Shown here: piece after piece, positions 24,222 to 34,989 of the stretch
How positions within the stretch are numbered: position 1 is the stretch's first letter
Layout: each line of letters begins with the position of its first letter
DNA from: Patella vulgata
Taxonomy: Eukaryota; Mollusca; Gastropoda; Patellidae
Length of the DNA stretch: 64,000 nt
Assembly: GCF_932274485.2 (NCBI RefSeq)
Contig: NC_065884.2
Location: forward strand, 36,413,540-36,477,539
Reading direction: 5' to 3'
The notes under the pieces: generated by a model
Told to the model about the DNA's origin: nothing
The model's database searches: none
Seen by the model: the letters and a program-made list of their open reading frames with translations, nothing else
Program-made: the position numbers and the translations under genes

Positions 24222-25215
24222 CATCATGCATAACTTACCTCCACCGGCATGTCTATACCTCGAGGGTAATCTAGCAGCCAATTTTAAACAGTTCAAACAG
24301 GGATTTAAAATTTACCTAGCCACATCTGGGTTAGACAGTAAATCGTCAAAGGTCAAGGCTAGCATTCTTCTCCATGTTATTGGTCAGCCAGCTGTCAAAG
24401 TCTATGATGGATTTCAGTGGGGCGACGGCAAAAATTAAGATGATTTGGACGACATATTGCAGAAGAATGAAGAATATTGTATTCCTCGGAAGAATATTAC
24501 TTTCGATAGACATCAGTTTAATACCAGGAATCAAGAAAATTCTGAAACTTTTGATTCGTTCTATCTGGCTATCTGTAACCTCTCAAAAGAATGTGAATTT
24601 GGTGCACTTGTTGATTTGCTCATTAGAGACCGTATTGTATGTGGTAGAGACCTTTAAATGAAACCAGAACATACTCTTAGAAACGCTGTGGAATTTTGTA
24701 GAGCTGCTGAAGTCAGTAATCAACAGAATAGGAGTTTACAACAAGAGAAATCTGTGGTAGATGAACGAAATCCATCAGGTTAAAGCTGATCACGGTTATG
24801 GTGGTAAACAGTACCAATGTAAACAGGGGTTTTCAATTTTCATATAATAATAAGAAATCAACCGTTGGACGATCAAATGCTCAGTATAATAATCATAGGA
24901 AGCCAGATCAGGGTCAAATGTATAATAATGATAATAATGATAGTAATGGTAGTAAATGTAAATATTGTTGAAAAGAGGGACACGCTAGAAGATTTTGTCC
25001 AGCGAAACGTGTTTATTGTAATAACTGTCATATCAAAGGTCACTACAGCTCAGTATGTATGTCAAGGTCACAATCAAACGGAAAAGTGGTTAATGCTGTT
25101 CAGGGCGACGACGACACAGAGGAAGGTGGATTTCTTGGAGCTATAGATAAACTTGCTCAAGATAGTGAATCGGTTCAAGATGATTGGTACATGTGTATGT
25201 CATGGTTAAAGTAGG
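24222..25215 (+). mobile_element. Ty3/gypsy gag fossil 3 (internal fragment)
   Basis: A capsid-type gag region begins at about 24.23 kb (LYLEGNLAANFKQFKQGF) and runs to a segment with two CCHC knuckles near 25.0 kb. Family: gypsy (gag of the kind common in marine invertebrates). No protease, pol or paired LTR is attached. Broken, with several breaks. Its left edge is the TTAA-flanked element. Confidence 0.7.
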
Positions 25216-25219
25216 TCAA

Positions 25220-25667
25220 GCGCATATCAGGGCTAGAAATTCACGCGAATCTCCGAATCTTATTCAGGCAAGGATTCTCGCAAGAGCTTATGTTGCGAAT
25301 CTACAAGGTTTCGCGTAAAATTTTTCTAAATAAAAAAAAAAAAAAAAAATCTCGGAGAATTGTCGAGTCCGACTATTGAATGTCGGTCCGTATCGGCTGT
25401 ATTTTGTCAGCTTTAGCCGACAGACATTTAATCTAGCCGATTGGTAAAACAATGAATCCACCACTTATATGGTATCATAAATCAATCTACTTTTGACTAA
25501 ATTACAACGGGGTAATTATTACTTGTTAATAAAAAAAAGGCAATCGGATGGTACACGAGGCTAAATAAACGTCAATCTAGAAGTCTACATTCATAGTATC
25601 ATCTATCGGTAGCCATCATGGGCAGCACTAACACAACATGGTGTCAGAAGTGGGATTCGAACCCACG
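25220..25667 (+). other. Possible LTR end plus long tRNA-Leu-complementary primer site
   Basis: At 25639-25667 the sequence TGGTGTCAGAAGTGGG and onward is complementary to the 3' end of a Leu-type tRNA including CCA, through the whole T arm (29 nt). The genomic TGG marks it as a retroelement primer-binding site rather than a tRNA gene, since nuclear tRNA genes do not encode CCA. The sequence just upstream ends CAACA, compatible with an LTR end, but no second LTR is present. It lies downstream of the gag fossil and so belongs to a different element. A poly-A run sits at 25332-25350. Confidence 0.45.
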
Positions 25668-26758
25668 TCAGAAGTTCGAACGTATAAAAATATTAAACAA
25701 AAATATAGCAAATAAATAGCGGAAATCGTCAGATCAAATTTTTACTGTGATTTTCGTCTTCAGCACCCCTGAAAATCCCTGGAAAGATATATTCAACGAA
25801 AAAAAAGCAAATAAAATGGCCTGGTTGCTATGGGATTTTGTTTGGAACATATCAAATCTTTGACTTGCTTTTTCTCAAAACTTACTTTGTGAGTTGGGTA
25901 GCTTCAAATGGACACAGCTCAGTCAATGTTTGCCCGATTCAAACAAACTATACATCAAATTGAAGGTAATGAGTTGGAGAATGTGACAATAACAATTTTC
26001 AAAATTTCTTCATTGCAACTCATTATGCCATGACGGGTCACAATAATTATTCAGCATTTCAGAAACATAATGAAGATATTTTAATATACAAACCATGTAC
26101 ATTAATACTCATCCTTGGTATCCCCAGTGGTTTCATTCCGTTCTACTCCACTAACCCCTGGGTTAATCTATGGGAAGGACACATTTTCAAGTTATCCGCC
26201 CTTGATAATTGTGCTATTTTTATCAACCAATCCCATAAATCATTAATTGAAAAGGAAGTTGGCAAAGGGAAGTAACTCTCATCGGACAAGGTTAGTAGTT
26301 AGCCTAAATGAGAGAAGTCCAAATTATACTAAATGCATATTTATTAACAACAAATTATAAATTATTATATTAATGAAGACCGGGCGTTTATGTAGGTTCA
26401 AGAGTTTTATTGTGAATCGATCATGTCCACGTGATATCGTTGTCAAGTTATTGTATTTACGTCCGCATCCACCGAGGTGATATCGCAGACAAATTGCAAA
26501 GTATAAGTTCTATAATAATAAACATAACAGAATGAAACATTTCAGACAAAGAACGAATAGTAATAATAATAACAAAAGTCAAACGTATAGATGTTATGCA
26601 TATTTGAAATCAGTGAAACATACTACAGATTTTGATAATACAATTACATATAAATGAATTAGAAATATATACATTATTTACATAAATCATTCAGTAAATG
26701 GACATGAATATGGATATCTACCCTTATTAAATTGAAGGCGAAACGACAGGACTATTAA
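25668..26758. other. 1.1-kb stretch without a recognised gene
   Basis: AT-rich, no family motifs in the short ORFs. The segment about 26130-26180 (with 'ccgttctactccac') reappears inverted at about 27345-27395, on the far side of the MITE at 26759-27272. Confidence 0.4.
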
Positions 26759-27272
26759 AGGGCCAATCCCAATAATATTTTGGAGAATAAAACTGCTTAA
26801 TTTTGTGTTAAACACTCTTAAAATCCCCTGCCTTAGGGCCGAGCAACTAACTCAATATATGTACTACGTTTTCAAACAACTTAAACCCGTCAGTCTTCAT
26901 CTGGAAATGGAGACTGGTGTCCCGAGCTGTATTATGCGGTGTCTGGATAAAACCAGACTTTTATTTTATAAAAATAATGTGTAGGTGAAATTTACCTTTC
27001 GTTATCGAGTACAGCACGTTGGTTACTCATTGTATAGACCTCTAAAGGAATGGGATTCGATTATCGGGTCACCCAACGAAAAAATTGACCCGAAATCTTA
27101 AAAGGGTTACGTGTCCGGATAAGCAGTTTTGAAGTTCACGTCCAAACGACTCAATATTTTGAGCTGAAATTTTGAGACAAGGTAAATACACCATTCCAAT
27201 ATATTTTGGAACTTAAATTTCATACGTACTCAGACTTTTATTCTTGAGACTGTTCAAATCGGGTTAGTCCCT
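26759..27272 (-). mobile_element. TTAA MITE, family M1, copy 1
   Basis: 514 bp, flanked by TTAA (26755-26758, 27273-27276), with short imperfect terminal repeats (AGGGCCAATCCC...GGGTTAGTCCCT). It is homologous end to end, in inverted orientation, to 34990-35482. Shared inner phrases include 'ggtctatacaata', 'cgtttggacgtgaac' type segments and 'tctccatttccag'. No ORF of note. piggyBac- or Kolobok-type by its target site. Confidence 0.8.
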
Positions 27273-27404
27273 TTAACTGTTCTTTGATTGGTTCGTAGAC
27301 CATAGCTACAATCAAGGCCACGGCAGATAATTTGTAATCGTGGAAACCCTATGGATTAACCCAGGGTATTGTGGAGTAGAACGGATTAATACCATACAGG
27401 TCAA

Positions 27405-27458
27405 AATTCTATGGAATACAATTACTGCTTATAAGCAGTAATTGTATTCCATAGAATT
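27405..27458. repeat. Perfect 54-bp palindrome
   Basis: Each 27-nt half, starting AATTCTATGGAATACAATTA, is the exact reverse complement of the other, with no loop (centre between 27431 and 27432). Weaker inverted similarity continues outward (ATACAGGT / ACCTGTAT). It lies 63 bp from the kinase exon, in the intron downstream of it in the gene's sense. Confidence 0.95.
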
Positions 27459-27520
27459 GTAACCTGTATACTCCAGTTCAATTACTAAATGCCATTGAAA
27501 CAATTTACATTAATACTCAC

Positions 27521-27667
27521 AGTTAAGCGTTTATCTGGATCTACTTCAACCATGCCTCGTAATAAATTTTGACAATCAGGGGGTACAAAATGAGGAATAT
27601 GAAACACTCCCTTTTTCACCTTTTCTAGTAGCTGCCTTAAATTATCATCATCAAATGGAAGAGCACC
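27521..27667 (-). CDS. BRSK/SAD-type serine/threonine kinase, one internal exon (kinase C-lobe)
   Basis: A 147-nt exon on the minus strand with a perfect open frame of 49 codons, acceptor 'tatttttaag' before GGT and donor GTGAGT after ACT. The peptide starts [18 protein letters not shown], continues [20 protein letters not shown] and ends [11 protein letters not shown]. It matches the late C-lobe of brain-specific/SAD kinases (BRSK), including [14 protein letters not shown] and the closing DP.KRLT; AMPK-related kinases outside BRSK differ here. These kinases act downstream of LKB1 in neuronal polarity and vesicle release (family knowledge). Neighbouring exons were not found, so the introns on both sides must be long and packed with transposons. 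Intact here. Confidence 0.92.
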
Positions 27668-28104
27668 CTTAAAAATACAATCATATTGTCAAGTCACCAT
27701 GTGGACTTTATTAATTAGCTTATGGACATTCTCAGTTGGGGGTGCCCTTTGGGGGGGGGGAAATTGAGCAGTCAGGGCACTGGATTCATGACTGGAACCC
27801 AGGTTTGAATCAACATATAGAAACTTAAGATTAGATAATAAATGTAGTCTGTAGAGTGTTCACAAGAACTAGGTTACTTAGTTTTACTAATCTAATCAAT
27901 ATATATGAATTTTAAAAAGATTGGATAATAAATATAGTCTTTATAGAGTGTTCACATGAAATTGTGGACGGATGGAGAGATGGGGGCGAAAAATAGTATA
28001 CCACCACATTTCCTTGTATAAAGATAGGTTGCCAGGTAACGAAACGTACACCCACAGCAGCTAAATCGTCCAGGCAGTCAACAAGAGCAGTCACATATTT
28101 TTAC
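27668..28104. other. Intron/spacer with dispersed-repeat fragments
   Basis: Contains a poly-G run (27752-27760) and, around 27820-28000, two short units of the 'ataaatatagtct.tagagtgttcacaag' repeat, the second ending in a 'gtggacggatggagagatggggg' block related to 23005-23035. No gene. Confidence 0.45.
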
Positions 28105-28498
28105 TTTTTTCGGTAATGAAACATTTATAATACATTAAAATCTGATTAAGTGTAACAACTCATTAAGTAATTATCAGAAAACCATTAGAATTTGTTTGTT
28201 TTTATAAAGTTCTGCCCTATGCTAACGTTTAGTATACCAAACTTTTAACATCATGGATTTAGCTGTTCCAAGTCATAAAAATTCATTGAATATCAATATA
28301 CTTTTTTCGGTAATGAAACATTTATAATACATTAAAATCTGATTAAGTGTAACAACTCATTAAGTAATTATCAGAAAACCATTAGAATTTGTTTGTTTTT
28401 ATAAAGTTCTGCCCTATGCTAACGTTTAGTATACGAAACTTTTAACATCATGGATTTAGCTGTTCAATTCATAAAAATTCATTGAATATCAATATACT
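28105..28498. repeat. Near-identical tandem duplication, ~197 bp x 2
   Basis: The unit beginning 'tttttcggtaatgaaac' at about 28105 is repeated from about 28302, differing only at one substitution (gtatacC/Gaaac) and a small change near 'gctgttc'. It is a recent tandem duplication. Confidence 0.9.
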
Positions 28499-28790
28499 TG
28501 TTCGTCTCAAGACCTTAAACTCTGTGTATCAATCTGAAGTCAATCGGATGATAACTTTAGCCTCTAGAGCGTCACAAGATTTTTCAAAGTGATCAAGGGC
28601 CATAACTTTGGCAGTAATTATCGGAAATCGTTGAAAATCAATATGATTCTTAGTCTCATGACCTCAAACACTGAGTATCAATTTAAAGTCAATCAGATAT
28701 TAACTTGAGCCTATAGAGCATTTACAAGATTTTTTGAAGAGATCAAGGGCCATAACTCTGGCAGTAACAAGCCAACAAGCTGATGTCTCC
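28499..28790. repeat. ~150-bp tandem repeat, about two units
   Basis: Two diverged units with 'gtcaatcggatgataac', 'gagcgtcacaagattttt' and 'atcaagggccataactctgg', starting near 28539 and 28689. The 'caagggccataactctgg' phrase is common in bivalve repeats (from memory). Confidence 0.65.
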
Positions 28791-29045
28791 CGCCGAAATC
28801 CCAAAATAAATAGATGACACACATTAATTAATCGCACATTTATTTTCAAAAGTATCAAGCAATCAAACTATACACTAAGTTTCATCACTCTCTATCAGAT
28901 AGAATCAAGATTATCTTGTCCCAAAGCATTGACCAATGAAATTGATTAGCTTGGCTTAGCTTCAGCTCGAAATGTTAATCATTGAACTCAGTCAAGACAT
29001 TCACCTAATGAACTTCTACATCAAATCTAAACATTCTATCTCAAT
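28791..29045. other. Spacer left of element A
   Basis: No gene or repeat recognised. The boundary at 29045/29046 is set by comparison with the left end of element B, which matches from AATTGACCTTTCCGTC onward. Confidence 0.4.
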
Positions 29046-29135
29046 TGACCTTTCCGTCAAGGACCCGTAGCTCCTTCCACTTTTTATAATGACGTCACCT
29101 TAGACAACACTGACGCGCTTTAGACATAAACAAAC
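29046..29135 (+). promoter_or_regulatory. Left terminus and promoter region of element A
   Basis: Directly inside the terminal repeat lies a TATAAT-like word followed by TGACGTCA, a perfect CRE/ATF palindrome (about 29088-29098), and then the ATG at 29136. Element B keeps the same arrangement (32860-32904), and its opposite end has TGACGTCG. Conserved placement suggests a promoter for the nuclease gene; transcription is not shown. Confidence 0.45.
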
Positions 29136-29434
29136 ATGGCGATGACAGACGTTGTTTCATCCTGTGCCAATCTGTTAGACCTTCCTGCTGATTTGTCTGT
29201 TGAATATTTGAAAGAAAAGTGTGATGTGAGTTTAAAATCAAGGCAGCAGGGCTTTAGATTGTTTAACGAAGGTTATTTCATTGATGTAAAACTTTTTTTG
29301 GGCTAGTGACCATCAACCATCAATGTATCGGCCAAGTGTTATCGGAGTCAGCGAAAGAATGAGAAACCCCATTCAGTGCACTTAGACGTGTCTCCAAAAG
29401 AAGTGTCAGATATTCACTGTTCCTGCCAGGCTGG
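29136..29434 (+). pseudogene. Element A nuclease gene, exon 1 (N-terminus to first half of SWIM finger)
   Basis: Starts MAMTDVVSSCANLL in good Kozak context (aaacATGG). The frame continues through GFRLFNEGYFIDV, is interrupted by adjacent in-frame TAG and TGA (29304-29309), and continues in the same frame with INVSAKCYRSQRKN and IHCSCQAG to a donor GTAAGA at 29435. 'AKC..S..K' and 'CSC.AG' are the hallmark start of the SWIM zinc finger in SWIM-YqaJ proteins. Phase 2 at the donor joins to GATG in exon 2. Dead because of the stops; element B has a more decayed copy at 32904-33180. Confidence 0.75.
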
Positions 29435-30013
29435 GTAAGAAAACTCTACTTATTTACTGTCACTTAGGCCGATAGTCAGGATGCATGGTTTTTAAAATTT
29501 TCTGCCTGTGAAGCATAGGACGTAACACTAACACAGGAAAGGAGTACGCACAGATATGACAGCAACTGTCTATATTTATTATAAGGATCAGCTTTGTTGT
29601 CTAGGCTCCGTCTGGTCTGGATTTGATATAAATTTGGAGAAAACCAAGGTTGGCTATATTTATATTTACTGCTGTAGATTCCAAGGCCTAAATGATTTAA
29701 ATGAGGCCTAGCCTAGCCCTAGTAGTAGTACTACTACTACTAATACTAATAGATCATCCTGAACACAGAGCTGTAGTGTTGACGTTATTACTATGGTAGG
29801 CCTAGTTGGCATTTACTGTTACTATTTCTATTAGTCTAGCTAAAAAGTACCAAAGCATAGGCAGTAAAAATACACAAATTTTGTTACCTGGGTCTGGGGC
29901 AGCCTATGTAGGCCTTAACAGCTGTTCTGAATGGGCCTATGCCCTATAGGCTAAAATGTTCCTGCATGGAATAGCCTCTTAAATTTGTTTTAACATTATT
30001 ATTTAATTTGTAG

Positions 30014-31077
30014 GATGTGTGGCAGTGATGCGATTTCAAAATTTTAGTTGTCGGACATTTTCTTCCCGAAAATAAAGGGACATAACTCTTATCGTTCTTT
30101 AAGCAGGCGTTTTGAAACCACAATTAAGAATCACGTGTCAACAAAACATTCAAATTCATTCTTAATAATACAAATAGATGCACCTCGTTATTTTTCATAT
30201 TTAATTCCCGTACGGTATTCAAAATTATGTCACTAATATTCCTACAAAATTACATGACATCGTAATACCATAGAATGAAAGCGTGCCGACTACTGCCCAT
30301 CCGTACAGGTTTCGAATTCCCCCCAAATTACCGTATTTTTCGGGTCATAAGTCGATATATTTTTCAGCAAAGTCCGGCATTAGACTTTTACTCCGTTTCG
30401 ATTTATATACGGCCACGGAAGGTAAAAAAATGAATGACATCCTGAAATTTATTTGGCCGTAAACCGTAGTAAATGTCATTCTAATAAAACGAGCGAGTGA
30501 CACCAACTGCTAAATAATCCCATTCTACTCTAAGCACGCGCTATCGTCTAAAACAATTACTGTAACTACTTACGTTATTCCAATCGAAATATTCGTCAAC
30601 ATTTCTTAGCGTGTTTATTTATTTATTTAAAAACATAAACCCATTCAAAATATGATCATAAATCCGACAATATGCCATCAAAATAGAATCTTTTGTCCCG
30701 ACATCAGGTTTATTAGATTCGGCACGTTTACACCTCTTAATTCCACGTGTCTTGCGAGATTTCATATTCCTGGTTGGACAATTTAGGACGTTTGGAAAAT
30801 AGCGTCGGACATGTCCAGAATATACGGGCAAAATCCCATCACTGATGTGTGGCTCTTGCTCCCATGTTGTCGGGCTTGTGATCGTCTTCAACAGTGGCAA
30901 CTGATGGGATTTAGTAATGTCCCTGCACACCTTTCATGTACATCACTACCACAACATTGGGGAAAGCCAAGAGGTGAAAAAATTGATCCTGCAGCAGTAA
31001 CCAACATCCAGTTTATTAATTAATCCAAAGCCAGTTTGCAAAAGAAAACATGTTCAGAATACGCTCCAAGATTGTAG
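30014..31077 (+). pseudogene. Element A nuclease gene, exon 2 (rest of SWIM finger), interrupted
   Basis: Acceptor 'atttgtag' then GATGTGTGGC, which with exon 1 gives CSCQAG|MCGSCSHVVGLV, completing the CxC...CxH SWIM finger. An 820-bp element (30024-30843) sits ten bases into the exon. After it the frame carries LQQWQLMGFSNVP, CTSLPQHWGKPRGEKIDPA and AAVTNIQFIN, the typical 'TSLP..W..P' segment of this family, followed by an in-frame TAA and a one-step frame change near SHVVGL. Donor GTAAGT at 31078. Confidence 0.7.
30024..30843. mobile_element. 820-bp non-autonomous element with exact 10-bp target duplication
   Basis: Terminal repeats AGTGATGCGATTT...AAATCCCATCACT, flanked on both sides by GATGTGTGGC (30014-30023 and 30844-30853). 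Element B at 33671-33680 has the same exon with GATGTGTGGC once, an empty-site control. A 9-10 bp duplication is typical of Mutator-like elements; the family is not proven. No transposase. Its interior shares segments with 20802-23237, including 'acataactcttatcgtt' and 'atcacgtgtcaacaaaa'. Confidence 0.85.
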
Positions 31078-31310
31078 GTAAGTAAAATTCAGAAGTATTA
31101 AAAATGAAATTTCTTTTAATTAAATACATGTTTACAAATAAATAATGAGTCAAATGACTAGATACAATTATGAAAAGAGTTTTACAATACAATGTATGTT
31201 GTGATTCAAAAAGTTAACAGACTAACTTTTAAATTGAAGATTGTTGATAAATAAAAACAAAACTCAAATACCAGTAAATTTCATGTTAATTCTATTATTG
31301 AAAATTTCAG

Positions 31311-31464
31311 ATTACTTCAAGTTGAAACAGAAGATATTCAGCATCTACAGTCTTTAAAAGGTTGTCCTATAAGTTACCTGGTCTCTTCACCACCTAGTGA
31401 TACTAATAAATTTATAAATACACATATTGGCGCCTTTAGTATTGGCAGTGGATTGTCAACTCAT
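31311..31464 (+). pseudogene. Element A nuclease gene, exon 3 (linker)
   Basis: Acceptor 'aaaatttcag', open frame LLQVETEDIQHLQSLKG, then CPISYLVSSPPSDTNK and IGAFSIGSGLSTH, and donor GTAAGT at 31465. The exon ends in phase 0 and the YqaJ exon at 43919 begins in phase 0 (ANFFKPKSE), so the two can join directly. The exon itself is intact; the intron after it contains the BEL fossil and the transposase exons of the opposite strand. Confidence 0.65.
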
Positions 31465-31919
31465 GTAAGTAATTAGCATATTATTCTTCAGCATCTTTGT
31501 CTTTAATACAGGGTGGCATAAAATTGGTTAAAAAGCAACAAACAAACCAAATTTGATCAATCCTTGACATTAAAGATAAAGGTATTTGACCACTTGAAGG
31601 ATCTAAATCGCTAACATTTGGGACCTAGAAATTGACAAAAGTAGGTCACAACACATATAATACTGTAGTATGAATGTATATAAACTGATTTACATTCAAT
31701 GGTTTCCGTTTTTACTCCAATTTCAAATCAGTTATGTTCGGCGAAATAAGCCAGCAGTCTCAAGCGAGTGCAAATTTCTAGCGTCTGGTTATTCCAGTCT
31801 GCATACGCCGTTTGATTTGGTGCAATGTGTCTAGCCTCGTCCCTCGAGTCTCTTGATACAACTGGGGTTGAAGCGCATTATGGTACACGATTCGTGTACC
31901 AATAGTAAAATGTTTATTT
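31465..31919. other. Element A intron, left part
   Basis: No coding frame. A 19-bp mirror palindrome (GGTACACGATTCGTGTACC) lies at about 31891-31909, just before the BEL LTR. Confidence 0.45.
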
Positions 31920-32358
31920 TGTAATTCCCAGGCACGAGCTGTTTGACCACATAACCAGAATAAAAAAGAGTCAAACTCAAAGAAGAAGTTTACAAATATA
32001 TTATAAACTTTAACTAAGTCACAAATTCACGAATGATGATTACAAAAGGTTCACAATTATTTCGCGGAGAAATATTCACAGTTCTAGCAATCCACAATCA
32101 CATATCACTAACAATACAGACAATCAAACGGTAAAAAATTAATATCTAGCCCACTCTCCATCAAACTTTATTGTCACCTGCAACCAACACCCTGCAGAAG
32201 TGAAGTTGCTAGGCAACACTAAAGCTTTAGTAGACTTGATTAACCTAACATAAATTTATAGTATACTAATGAAGACAAGTACATCCAGACTTTCTAAAAG
32301 CTCCCTTGCATGTAATATTTCGTCTGCTAGATTAAAAGATGCGTAATTGGACATTACA
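31920..32358 (-). repeat. 3' LTR of the BEL/Pao fossil
   Basis: In minus orientation starts TGTAATGTCC and ends GGGAATTACA (TG...CA). It is preceded internally by a purine-rich tract (AGGTAGGGGCCGGGATG). Differs from the 5' LTR at about 3-4 of ~430 sites. Confidence 0.88.
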
Positions 32359-32903
32359 TCCCGGCCCCTACCTTATCAGAACACAAAAGATAAGTGTTAA
32401 ACTGGGTTCTCAATTTCATGCTCCTTACAAGGCCATTCTTGTTAGGATAAGTTTCGAGAATTAACCCCAAGGGCCATGACCACCTTGGACTATTATCGTC
32501 CACGATTAAAGCAACATCACCGACTTGAAAGTTACGTTTTGGCTGCAACCATTTCTGACGTTGCTGAAGTAACGGAAGGTATTCTATAGTCCACCTCTTC
32601 CAGAATAAGTCTGCTAAATATTGCATTTGCCGCCAGCGTCGTTTGGCGTAAATGTCACGATCACAAAATAGTCCAGGAGGATACGACACGACCGGTTCTA
32701 ATAAAAACAGAGAGTTCGGTGTTATTACACTTAAGTCCTTTGGGTCTTCTGATACCCGAGTTAAAGGCCTAGAATTTATGATAGACTCGACCTCGCACAT
32801 AAGTGTAGGTAATTGACCTTTCCGTCAGAGACGTGTAGCTCCTCCCACTTTTTATAATGACGTCACCTTTGACAACATTGACGCGCCTTAGACATAAACA
32901 AGC

Positions 32904-33180
32904 ATGGCGATGGCTGAACGACGTTCAATCTTGTGCCAATCTTTTGAACTTTTCTGTTAATTTTTTTGAAGTAAAGAAGCGGTGCCCCAGGTACTATAAT
33001 GAAGGATATTTCCCTCACGCGAACCTGTTTTAGGAGATTGACAGATCAAGCATCAATCAATGTGTCACTGAATCTGATAAAGTCCGAACTGGCAAGTTGA
33101 AGAGAAAGATCATAGAACGAGAAACCATATTTATTTCGTTTAAAGGAAGTAACAGACTAGAATTGTTGCTGCCAGACTGG
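32904..33180 (+). pseudogene. Element B copy of nuclease exon 1
   Basis: Begins MAMAERRSILCQS, and in another frame CANLLNFSVNFFEV and RYYNEGYFPHANL, matching element A exon 1 with frame changes and stops. The donor GTAAGC at 33181 is at the equivalent place. The CSCQAG motif is lost. Confidence 0.65.
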
Positions 33181-33670
33181 GTAAGCAAATTCTACTTGTT
33201 TATTATCACTTATGTCGATAAATGTAAGAATGGTTTAGGAATAAAAGTGAGTGTGAAGCGTAATGAGGAAGGGGGGGGGGGTACATACAATTATAAATAC
33301 TGTATCATAACGTATGACATTCTGCGGTTCTGCAACTTTAGGATCATCATAGTTGTTTAGCATAGTCTGGTCTGGATTTGATATAAATTTAGAGAAAACC
33401 AAGTTTGGCTATATGGGTAATTCTGTAGGTTGCAAGGCCTATAAGGCCCAGTAAACTAGTAGTACTAGTTACGTTACTGTCGTGACTTGTAATACTTTCA
33501 ACTATATAGTGAAATACAAAAACTTTAGGCCGCGAATATATACACGTTTTATAAGTGGTTCGGTATGTCTATAGTAGGCCAGGCCAACCCATATTATGTT
33601 TCTTTCAACTAGTAAAATAGAGAAAACATGGCGAGATTTTCTTTTTATCATGATGATTTATAATTTGTAG

Positions 33671-33800
33671 GATGTGTGGCTACTGCTCCCTTGCCGTCGG
33701 GCTTGTGATTGCACTCCCTAACACAACCATGAAGAAACGCTAAGACTAAGAGGTGACAAGATTGATCATGTTGTAGTAAACCGCATCGATAGGGTGACCC
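33671..33800 (+). pseudogene. Element B copy of nuclease exon 2 (uninterrupted SWIM half)
   Basis: Acceptor 'taatttgtag' then GATGTGTGGC, encoding GMCGYCSLAVGLVIAL. The His ligand equivalent is replaced (SL for SH). It lacks the 820-bp insertion found in element A. Downstream sequence is decayed. Confidence 0.6.
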
Positions 33801-34989
33801 ACCATAAATAAATATCTCCATATATCTCGACAATTTCGCCACAATATTTATATATATGCCAAGCCTCAAATCAGTTTCACACAATTATAGTCACTAAATA
33901 AACGATCATGTTGTACTTAATAAGCTATGACCATTAATCATCTATAAATAATAGACTGAAAACTGGTTCCATGTGTCGTCCATAACATCCAGACACTCTT
34001 GAGTAAAAAATAGGTTACGTGCCCTTGTTTTGAAATTAGTCTCGCTTAACCAGTCTATCGACCATTCAAGGGCTGATTGACAGGTCGGGATAATCAAGAC
34101 TACTTTTTTACGAAACATAACAGAAAGCTAGAACAAGAAATTGAATTTAGAAATGAGCACGTTAGCTAGCTCAACAATTGTTTTAAGAAGCTTGTAAAAG
34201 TAAAATGAAACTACTGCTAGTATCATGTTCCTGTCTAACCCGAGTGCTTCAGAGATATTATTTGTACTAAACCAAAAAGATGCTGCTCTGAACGGTACAG
34301 TTAATGATAAAGCGATTTAAAAAATGAATCGAACGTAATTTCTAAATCTGCTGTAATAACCAAGAAGCTTAATTTTACTGCTATTCAAAATCGTCAACAA
34401 TAAATTTTTTACGGCTGTAATAGTTGATAGATTTGTAGAGAATTGCACGTGCCATGGCTATTTATAGTATCATACTGTCAGAAAGTTGGCCTCGACACGG
34501 CGAATGTGCATGCTTCAGTGGTAGTCTCGAACTATCAGCAATTGACTGTATTTCTGTAGGTGCATGGGCCACCCTAGCATCAACACAACCATTTTGATAT
34601 TTCATGAAAGAATACAATTCAAGATTGTAGATACCGGTAAGTAATACTATTTATTTAAAAATACATGTACAGTGTTTAGGCTACATCTAAATGACTAGAT
34701 ATAATTATGAAAACAGTTTTACAATGTATGTTCTGAATCAAAGGGCGGCAGACTTTGCAGAGAGTGAAATTTTGAAATCACATGTTAAATTTCTTGTACA
34801 TTTTTTGTTAATTCTTGGTATTTTTTTTTCTTCTTCAGGAATGTAGCTGTAAAAGAATAAAGAAGTAATAAGCTTAAAGACTGATTAATACATAATTAAT
34901 AATGTGGTGTGTCTATATAGGCCTAAAGTAATAATAATATGTACAAGATGTAAGCTTATCCACTGAAACTGCAGTATGATTCCACTTAA

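Noticed and set aside
25639-25667. A tRNA-Leu gene end
   Set aside because: The genomic TGG complements the CCA tail, which nuclear tRNA genes do not encode, and no 5' tRNA half is present. A primer-binding site explains it better.
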